Shown: positions 58,552 to 64,000 of the stretch, one piece after another
How positions within the stretch are numbered: the stretch's first letter is position 1
Layout of the letters: every line of letters starts with the position of its first letter
Assembly (NCBI GenBank): GCA_964412195.1
Contig: CAYPNP010000009.1
Coordinates: 1 to 64,000 of the forward strand
DNA length: 64,000 nt
Source: CAYPNP01 sp964412195
GTDB taxonomy: Bacteria; Acidobacteriota; JAAYUB01
Reading direction: 5' to 3'
The notes under the pieces: generated by a model
Database searches by the model: none
Told to the model about the DNA's origin: nothing
The model's input: only the letters and a program-made list of their open reading frames with translations
Made by a program: the position numbers and the translations under genes

Positions 58552-59106
58552 TCACTTCACCCGCTTCAGGGCCAGCGGTTCGCCGAAGGCCTCCTTGTCC
58601 GGAGCAATCTGGACCAGAAATTTCTGGAGCTCCGCGGTCGATCCGGTCAGCACCAGCCGTTCGTCCCACTTCTCGTGGGCGGCCTTGAGCTTTTTGGCCT
58701 CCGCCTGCTTCTCCAGCCAGTTCACGTTGGGCAGGCTGAGGGTCAGGCTGTCGCCGTCCAGACTGGTCAGGAACGCCGTGTGGACGGGCAGGTAATGCAT
58801 CAGGTAGAAGTCGTTCATCTTCTCGGGGGCCTTCGGGTACATGTCCAGGAAGACGTACTTGCCGAGCCGCACCGCATGAACTTCGAAGGTCCCGTCGAGG
58901 CCCTTCTCGGTGTAGGTCAGATCGAACGCCTTGTCCTTGGCGGCCTGGAAGACCCAGCGGGTCTCCTCCTTCTCGTCGACCCAGGTGCCGGCCAGGCCGG
59001 GCAGGTCGATCACGTCCTTCGCCGTGTAAATGGGGTGCCGCGTCACGACGCAGCCCGTCGCGGCGATCAATCCCGCCGCCACCAGCACCAGTTTCCAGAA
59101 CTTCAT
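58552..59106 (-). CDS. Putative lipoprotein of unknown function
   Basis: 184 residues with a lipoprotein signal: KFWKLVLVAAGLIAATGC, so Cys19 would be lipidated. The mature part is soluble, beta-rich at first (GTWVDEKEETRWVF, TYTEKGLDGTFEVHAVRLGK), with LPVHTAFLTSLDGDSLTLSL and a helical end. No family is recognised. The start has an excellent AAGGAGGG ribosome-binding site. No neighbour suggests a job. Confidence 0.75.
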   Translation of the reverse strand: MKFWKLVLVAAGLIAATGCVVTRHPIYTAKDVIDLPGLAGTWVDEKEETRWVFQAAKDKAFDLTYTEKGLDGTFEVHAVRLGKYVFLDMYPKAPEKMNDFYLMHYLPVHTAFLTSLDGDSLTLSLPNVNWLEKQAEAKKLKAAHEKWDERLVLTGSTAELQKFLVQIAPDKEAFGEPLALKRVK

Positions 59107-59133
59107 CTATCCCTCCTTTTGGATCGTGTGCGG

Positions 59134-59220
59134 GGCTCGGGACTAGGGGCTCGGGGCTCGGAATCAGGGACTCGGCGCTGGAGACTCGAGTTTCGATCCC
59201 CGAGCCCCTAGTCCCGAGCC
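59134..59220. repeat. Perfect 23-bp inverted repeat reaching into a stop codon
   Basis: 59134-59156 and 59198-59220 are exact reverse complements over 23 bases, built from GGGGCTCGGGACTAGGGG-type words. The right arm covers the TAG stop (59210-59208) and the last codons of the flavin-reductase-like gene; the left arm lies between that gene and the lipoprotein leader. The spacer (59157-59197) repeats related words. Confidence 0.85.
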
Positions 59221-59741
59221 TCGCCGCTCCCGCCCCGCACCCACGCCTGGACGATCTCGCCGATGTACATCCGGTGGTAGTCCCGGTCGGGGTAATTTTT
59301 GGCGATGTCCGGATCGAGGAAGTGGCCGGGGTTGAGGTCCTGGAAGTAGATCTTCCGGCACTCCAGCACCAGCCGCGCCTGGGCGAAGGCGACCGCGCCC
59401 GACGGCGTCGCTTCCGGCGTCAGGCCCGCCCGGGCCGCCTTGTCCACGTCCCGGCCCGACAGCGTCCCGCACAGGTTCAGCGCGCCGCGGAACGCCTCCG
59501 GGAAGAAGGAGAGGGTGAAGCGGTCGCCGGCCTCCATGAAGCGATAAGTGTGCCGCTGCGGCCGCACGAAGCAAAAGCAGACCGGCTTGTGCCAGAGCAC
59601 CCCCAGCCCGCCCCAGCTGGCGGTCATGGGGTTGAAGGACTCCGGGGTGCCGGCGGTGATCAGCATCCAGTCGGTGCCGATGAGCCGGATGGCATTTTCG
59701 CGGAGGGCGTCCGAGGGCACGGGTTGCAGAGCGGGGTCCAT
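59208..59741 (-). CDS. Flavin reductase-like, FMN-binding split-barrel protein
   Basis: 177 residues. MLITAGTPESFNPMTASWGGLGVLWHKP is the flavin-binding start of the HpaC/DIM6 family, FVRPQRHTYRFMEAGDRFTLSFFPEAF follows, and LVLECRKIYFQDL matches the second strand set. It may reduce free FMN or act as a monooxygenase partner, but no monooxygenase gene is adjacent. Start at 59741 with AGGAG 8 bases upstream. Its last codons and stop lie in a repeat arm. Confidence 0.85.
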   Translation of the reverse strand: MDPALQPVPSDALRENAIRLIGTDWMLITAGTPESFNPMTASWGGLGVLWHKPVCFCFVRPQRHTYRFMEAGDRFTLSFFPEAFRGALNLCGTLSGRDVDKAARAGLTPEATPSGAVAFAQARLVLECRKIYFQDLNPGHFLDPDIAKNYPDRDYHRMYIGEIVQAWVRGGSGEARD

Positions 59742-59931
59742 GGCAGCGGCTCCTGTTCGAAGGTCGGTCCCGGTCGGATTCAGCGGCCCCATTCTACAAC
59801 AGAATGCCCCGTGCGCCAATCGCCCCCGCCTTGACAAATCCGGTTGGTTCGGGATACCCTCCATCCAATTGGATCCCATTCATGGAAATCACGGGAAATT
59901 GTTTTCCCCCGGCAGGAATACGGAGAGACCG

Positions 59932-62658
59932 ATGATCGGTCGGACCGTCAACCAGTACCGGATTGTGGAGCGTCTCGGCGGGGGCGGGATGGGCGTGGTG
60001 TACAAGGCCGAGGACCTCAAGCTGGGCCGGACCGTCGCCCTCAAGTTCCTGCCGCCGGAGCTGCTTCGCGACGAGGAAGCCCGCCGGCGCCTGGTCCGCG
60101 AGGCCCGCGCCGCCGCCCGGCTCGACCACCCCAACATCTGCACGCTGCACGAGACGGGCGAAACTCCCGAAGGCGAACTCTTCCTGGTCATGGCCTGCTA
60201 CGCCGGCAAGACCCTGCGCGAGCGGATCGCCCGGGGTCCGCTGGAGATCGCGGAAGCGGTGGGACTGGCGGCCCAGGCGGCCGAGGGCCTGGCCCATGCC
60301 CACGGGGAGGGGGTCGTCCATCGGGACATCAAGCCGGCCAACCTGCTGGTGACGCCCGGCGGCACCCTGAAGATCCTGGACTTCGGCCTGGCCAAGCAGG
60401 CCGCCCAGAGCGTCCTGACCCAGACGGGCTCCACCCTCGGCACGGTGGCCTACATGTCGCCGGAGCAGGCGCGCGGCGAGCCGCTGGACGCCCGGGCCGA
60501 CCTGTGGGCGCTGGGGGCGGTCCTCTACGAGATGGTGACGGGGCGGCCGCCGTTCCCGGGCGAGTACCCCCAGGCCGTGATCTACGCCATCCTGAACGAG
60601 GCCCCCCAACCGCCGGAGCTTCTCCGGCCCGACCTGCCGCACGCACTGGGCCGCATCCTGGCCCGCGCCCTGGACAAGAACCCCGCTCGCCGCTACGGCG
60701 GGGCCGTCGAGATGGCCGCCGCCCTGCGGGCGCTGGCCGGCGGGGAGGGGGGCGGACTTCCCCGGCGTCGGGATGCCGGACCGGAGGCCATCCCTGGAGA
60801 CACTCCTGAAGCCGATCGGACCATCCGCCTGGACCAGTCCGCCCGGAAGCGCCCACCGTGGTGGGTGTATCTGGCCCTGGCCGCCACCCTGGGTTTTTTC
60901 CTGGTCCACCTGTACCTGACCTTTTTCGGCCTTCAGCCTTCGGGGATCCAGCCCTTGGCAGGGAATCTCGTTGCCGACGGGAACGGATACCGGGTGACAG
61001 GAGTGCCACCGGATTCCGCCGTGGCGAAAGCGGGCCTGCTGCCGGGAGACCGGTTGCTGGCTGTGGATGGCCGGCCGGCCAATTACGCCGTGCTCAGCAG
61101 CCTGCATCAGGGGGCCCAATCCGGGCGCGTCTACGAGCTTTCCATCGAACGCAAAGGAGAATCCCGCACCCTTCGGATGACCTATCTCCCGATGACCCTC
61201 CGCTATTGGAGCCAGCAGGCAAACCTCGTAATCGTGGTGATGATCCTGAACTCCATTTTATTCGTGACCCTGGCTGGCTTCATCGTTTTCCACCGTGCCG
61301 GCGATCCCGTCGCCAGCCTCGCAGCGGCCTGGTTGGCCGCCTTGGGAATTGGCATATTCTTTTATATGGTCGCCAGGCCGCCCGGTTATTTCGGCTTCCT
61401 TCAGGGGCTCCCGTGGCCGGTGGCCGCCTTCCTTGTTCTGGCGCCGGTACTGGCCGGTAGCGTGAGCGCCGAGCTCAACTGCGTGTTCCTGGCTTCCTTC
61501 CCGAAAAAGCTGTTCCGCTCCCGCTGGATTTACCTGCTGCTTTGGGCGCCCGTCCTGATCCGGTTGCCCCTCATCAGCCTGTGGATCGGGGAGAACGTGT
61601 TCGGGCCGGAACCCCAGCCCATCTCGGAGACGATGTTCCCCGTCATCGCCTTCCTCCGCATGGCCTACTGGCTGTTGGCCATCGTGATCGTCGTGTGCAA
61701 TTACCGGACTCTGACCGACCTCAACCAGCGCCGGCGGTTGAGGCTGCTGTTGATCGGCCTCCTGCTCATCCTGCTGTCGGGCATTCCCAGCCTGCTTACG
61801 CTTTGGGAGTGGGGGCGGGACCTGGCCCGGCAGAGCCGGGCGATATATCTGCCGGTGATTTTTGCGTTCATATCCATCCTGGGCGTCCTGGCGCTGACCG
61901 TGGCCATTCTCAAGCACAGGCTGTTCGGGCTCCGGCTGATGATCCGTCAGGGCCTCCGGTACGCCGCGGCGCGGGGGCTGCTGCTGGGGCTGGCGCCTCT
62001 GTGCGCGGGCATCCTCGCCCTGGACCTGATTCTGCATGCCGACCAGCCCCTTCAGGCCGTCCTGGCGGCCCGGGGCTGGTTCTACGCCCTCCTGGCGGCC
62101 GCCGGGGTGGCTGTCCACTTCAACCGGCAGAGGTGGCTGACAGCGCTGGACCGCCGCTTCTTTCGGGAGCGGTACGATGCCCAGCGGATCCTGGCCGGGG
62201 TGGTGCAGGAGATCCGACGGGCGGGCAGCCTGGCGGAAGTGGCGCCGCGGGTGACCGCCCAGATCGCCGAGGCGCTCCACCCCGAATTCGCCGCCCTCAT
62301 GGTCAGAAGACCCGGTGACACCGAGTATCAGGTGCTGGCCGCCGCGGGTGGCGCTTCTCCTCCCCCGCTGCCGGCGGACGGCAAGCTCGCGGCCGTGGTC
62401 CGGCTGCTGGAGAAGCCAGTGGAGGTCACCGCCTCCGGTTCGGACTGGCTGTCACGCCAGCTCCCGGCGGCGGAGGTGGACTTCCTGCACCGCTCACGGG
62501 TGGAGTGGCTGTTCCCGGTCGCCCTGTCCGCCGGCGGCCCGGAAGTGCTCCTGGCGATCGGTCCGAAGCGGTCCGAGGAACCCTACGGCCGGGAAGACCA
62601 GGACCTGCTCGCCGCCGTGACCGCCGCCCTGGCGCTCCGCGCCGAAACCGCTTCCTGA
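59932..62658 (+). CDS. Ser/Thr kinase fused to PDZ, ComP-like membrane sensor and GAF domains
   Basis: 908 residues. Hanks-type kinase (about 9-270) with LGGGGMGVVY, Lys38, HRDIKPAN (130-137), DFG (150-152) and YMSPEQARGEP: an RD kinase with all catalytic residues. A linker and a transmembrane helix (about 309-330) follow, then a PDZ-like domain (about 340-415: GVPPDSAVAKAGLLPGDRLLAVDG). About nine further helices (about 430-735) end in HRLFGLRLMIRQGLRY and ALDRRFFRERYDAQRIL, a signature of ComP-type sensor kinases. A GAF-like domain (about 750-905) closes it, replacing the histidine kinase domains. GGAGA precedes the ATG. Confidence 0.9.
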   Translation: MIGRTVNQYRIVERLGGGGMGVVYKAEDLKLGRTVALKFLPPELLRDEEARRRLVREARAAARLDHPNICTLHETGETPEGELFLVMACYAGKTLRERIARGPLEIAEAVGLAAQAAEGLAHAHGEGVVHRDIKPANLLVTPGGTLKILDFGLAKQAAQSVLTQTGSTLGTVAYMSPEQARGEPLDARADLWALGAVLYEMVTGRPPFPGEYPQAVIYAILNEAPQPPELLRPDLPHALGRILARALDKNPARRYGGAVEMAAALRALAGGEGGGLPRRRDAGPEAIPGDTPEADRTIRLDQSARKRPPWWVYLALAATLGFFLVHLYLTFFGLQPSGIQPLAGNLVADGNGYRVTGVPPDSAVAKAGLLPGDRLLAVDGRPANYAVLSSLHQGAQSGRVYELSIERKGESRTLRMTYLPMTLRYWSQQANLVIVVMILNSILFVTLAGFIVFHRAGDPVASLAAAWLAALGIGIFFYMVARPPGYFGFLQGLPWPVAAFLVLAPVLAGSVSAELNCVFLASFPKKLFRSRWIYLLLWAPVLIRLPLISLWIGENVFGPEPQPISETMFPVIAFLRMAYWLLAIVIVVCNYRTLTDLNQRRRLRLLLIGLLLILLSGIPSLLTLWEWGRDLARQSRAIYLPVIFAFISILGVLALTVAILKHRLFGLRLMIRQGLRYAAARGLLLGLAPLCAGILALDLILHADQPLQAVLAARGWFYALLAAAGVAVHFNRQRWLTALDRRFFRERYDAQRILAGVVQEIRRAGSLAEVAPRVTAQIAEALHPEFAALMVRRPGDTEYQVLAAAGGASPPPLPADGKLAAVVRLLEKPVEVTASGSDWLSRQLPAAEVDFLHRSRVEWLFPVALSAGGPEVLLAIGPKRSEEPYGREDQDLLAAVTAALALRAETAS

Positions 62659-62660
62659 CT

Positions 62661-62696
62661 TTGCTGAGGAACCTTCGTTCAAGGGATCCTCAGCAA
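62661..62696 (+). terminator. Perfect hairpin right after the kinase stop
   Basis: TTGCTGAGGA (62661-62670) pairs with TCCTCAGCAA (62687-62696), with an inner CCTT/AAGG stem. It starts 3 bases after the stop codon and ends the coding transcript, although no U-run follows. It may rely on the AT-rich repeats that come next. Confidence 0.55.
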
Positions 62697-62697
62697 T

Positions 62698-62850
62698 CCG
62701 ATTGGTTAATGGATAATATTTATTTGCTATTGGTTATATCAAACCAAACCGGTTCCGGATTGATATAACCAATAGCAATTATCCAATATCCAATAACCAA
62801 TCGGTTTCCCATTCTCTTCCGATTCACCCATTCACCCATTCATCGATTCA
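62698..62850. repeat. Inverted ATTGGTTAT-type repeat block before frr
   Basis: TTGCTATTGGTTATATCAA (62724-62742) is exactly complementary to 62760-62778, and CCGATTGGTTA (62698-62708) to TAACCAATCGG (62794-62804). Extra ATTGG words make the arms imperfect in between. A GATTCACCCATTCACCC direct-repeat series follows (62820-62850). The same word set is at 44055-44285. It occupies most of the 322-base gap between the kinase and frr. Confidence 0.85.
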
Positions 62851-62868
62851 CCTTCCCCTTTGCCTTTC

Positions 62869-62897
62869 TTGACCGGGCGGGGCGTCTCCGGTATAAT
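62869..62897 (+). promoter_or_regulatory. Consensus promoter of frr-hslV
   Basis: TTGACC (62869-62874) and a perfect TATAAT (62892-62897) are separated by exactly 17 bases; the leader to the frr ATG is about 75 bases. This is the best sigma70-type promoter in the window. Confidence 0.8.
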
Positions 62898-62980
62898 CCG
62901 GCGCTGTGCCGCCGCCCGGGACGGCGAAGGGGCGGGGCGGACCGATCCTCCGGACAAATTCCGCCTGAGAGGGATGGCAT

Positions 62981-63538
62981 ATGTTACAGGACGCCTTGCG
63001 ACAGACCGAAGACAAGATGAAGAAGACCATCGGCGACTTCGAGACGGAGCTCAAGTCGCTGCGCACCGGCCGGGCCTCCGCCCACCTGGTGGACCACATC
63101 AAGGTGGACTACTACGGCACCCTGACCCCGCTCAACCAGCTCTCCACCATCTCCACCCCCGAGCCGACCCTGATCGTGATCCAGCCCTGGGACGCCACCT
63201 GCATCGCCGCCATCGAGAAGGCGATCCTGACCTCGGACATCGGCATCACGCCGGCCAACGACGGCAAGATCGTCCGGCTGCCCGTGCCGCCCCTGACCGA
63301 GGAGCGCCGCAAGCAGATGGCCAAGAGCGTGGCCACCATGGCCGAGCAGCACCGCGTGGCCATCCGCCACATCCGGCAGGCCTCCCGCGACCAGGTCCAG
63401 AAGATGCAGAAGGACAAGCAGATCACCGAGGACGACGAGCGCAACGGGCTGGACCGGATCCAGAAGATGACCGACGGCTACATCAAGAAGATCGACGAAG
63501 TGGCCAAGAAGAAGGAACAGGAGCTGATGAAGGTCTGA
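62981..63538 (+). CDS. frr: Ribosome recycling factor
   Basis: 185 residues, normal length. Splits post-termination ribosomes with EF-G. RTGRASAHLVDHIKVDYYGT, LNQLSTISTPEPTLIVIQPWD, GIGITPANDGKIVRLPVPPLTEERR-like (DIGITPANDGKIVRLPVPP) and the long C-terminal helix with RHIRQASRDQVQKMQKDK are the family blocks. The ATG at 62981 is the start that begins MLQDALRQTEDKM. hslV follows by 29 bases, so they are probably co-transcribed. Confidence 0.97.
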   Translation: MLQDALRQTEDKMKKTIGDFETELKSLRTGRASAHLVDHIKVDYYGTLTPLNQLSTISTPEPTLIVIQPWDATCIAAIEKAILTSDIGITPANDGKIVRLPVPPLTEERRKQMAKSVATMAEQHRVAIRHIRQASRDQVQKMQKDKQITEDDERNGLDRIQKMTDGYIKKIDEVAKKKEQELMKV

Positions 63539-63567
63539 GCCGGCCGGTTCCCGACCCAGGAGGGGGA

Positions 63568-64000
63568 ATGACCCAAGCCCACGGCACCACCATCCTGCTC
63601 GTCCAGCGCGACGGGCGGACCGTCCTGGCCGGCGACGGCCAGGTCACCCTCGGCAACGTGGTGGTCAAGCACACCGCCCGCAAGGTCCGGCGCCTCTTCG
63701 ACGGCAAGATCCTGGCCGGTTTCGCCGGCTCGACCGCCGACGCGTTCGCGCTGTTTTCGCGCTTCGAGAAGAAGCTGCGGGAGTTCGGCGGCAACCTTGA
63801 GCGCGGCGCGGTGGAGCTGGCCCAGGAGTGGCGCACCGATCGCAGCCTCCGCCACCTCGAGGCGATGATGATCGTCTCGGACGGGCCGCGCGCGTACCTG
63901 CTGTCCGGCACCGGCGACATCATCGAGCCGGAGGACGGCGTCCTCGGCATCGGCTCCGGCGGTCCTTATGCCCAGGCGGCCGCCTTGGCCCTGATCCGGC
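63568..64000 (+). CDS. hslV: ATP-dependent protease proteolytic subunit HslV (partial at window end)
   Basis: The first 144 residues are visible. After a propeptide MTQAHG the mature protein would start with Thr (TTILLVQRDGRTVLAGDGQV), the nucleophile of proteasome-like HslV; GNVVVKHTARKVRRLFDGKILAGFAGSTADAFALF is a family block, and GIGSGGPYAQAAALAL follows. A very strong AGGAGGGGG ribosome-binding site precedes the ATG. hslU is expected just past the window. Confidence 0.94.
   Translation, partial: MTQAHGTTILLVQRDGRTVLAGDGQVTLGNVVVKHTARKVRRLFDGKILAGFAGSTADAFALFSRFEKKLREFGGNLERGAVELAQEWRTDRSLRHLEAMMIVSDGPRAYLLSGTGDIIEPEDGVLGIGSGGPYAQAAALALIR

Overview
This is a GC-rich (about two-thirds G+C), gene-dense bacterial chromosome segment. 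LpxD (LPS lipid A pathway), Ser/Thr kinases, SpoIIE-type phosphatases, a two-component-regulator propeller protein, a PflX-type radical SAM enzyme and a K+-independent pyrophosphatase suggest an uncultured, Gram-negative Acidobacteriota-like bacterium. That assignment is an inference from gene content. Nothing looks like a phage or a plasmid, and there is no CRISPR array. LAYOUT: 1-7150 is a mostly minus-strand housekeeping block: hppA, then pth, rplY, prs, tRNA-Gln and ispE behind a secreted four-repeat protein. 7390-14400 holds a thioesterase, a TonB-C-domain membrane protein, tRNA-Ala(CGC), a methyltransferase, a TPR-Ser/Thr kinase coupled to yjbQ, a GT-C-like membrane protein and a small protein resembling phage-tail baseplate pieces. 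14600-22240 holds a propeller-SpoIIE receptor, two radical SAM enzymes, RidA and two envelope proteins. 22380-27300 holds purL, purQ, purS, a 2-hydroxyacid dehydrogenase and an orphan microcompartment vertex protein, divergent from a PAS/GAF histidine kinase and its NarL-type regulator (27410-30210). A likely small RNA gene follows (about 30320-30485). 30600-46350 holds glycosyltransferases, a MITE-like element, an M16 protease pair, lpxD with a J-domain/TPR protein, mtaB with a degenerate Fic-like protein, purE, a SpoIIE phosphatase, purD and an OPT transporter. 46500-64000 holds a cobalamin-binding-like protein with a GT2, then hpt, nrdR, hsp20, lon and thiL, a toxin-antitoxin pair, an M24 peptidase, sugar and envelope genes, a kinase fused to a ComP-like sensor, frr and the start of hslV. 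HOW THE GENES WORK TOGETHER: purine synthesis and salvage (prs, purL, purQ, purS, purE, purD, hpt), protein quality control (lon, hsp20, hslV, the J-domain protein, M16 proteases), envelope building (lpxD and several glycosyltransferases) and signalling (two Ser/Thr kinases, a histidine kinase with its regulator, two SpoIIE phosphatases) dominate. NON-CODING: at least a dozen intergenic gaps are filled by mosaics of short-period repeats, often arranged as long inverted repeats reaching the neighbouring start or stop codons. Together with the MITE-like element, the small RNA candidate and a dyad-symmetric divergent promoter, these are the least conventional parts of the window.
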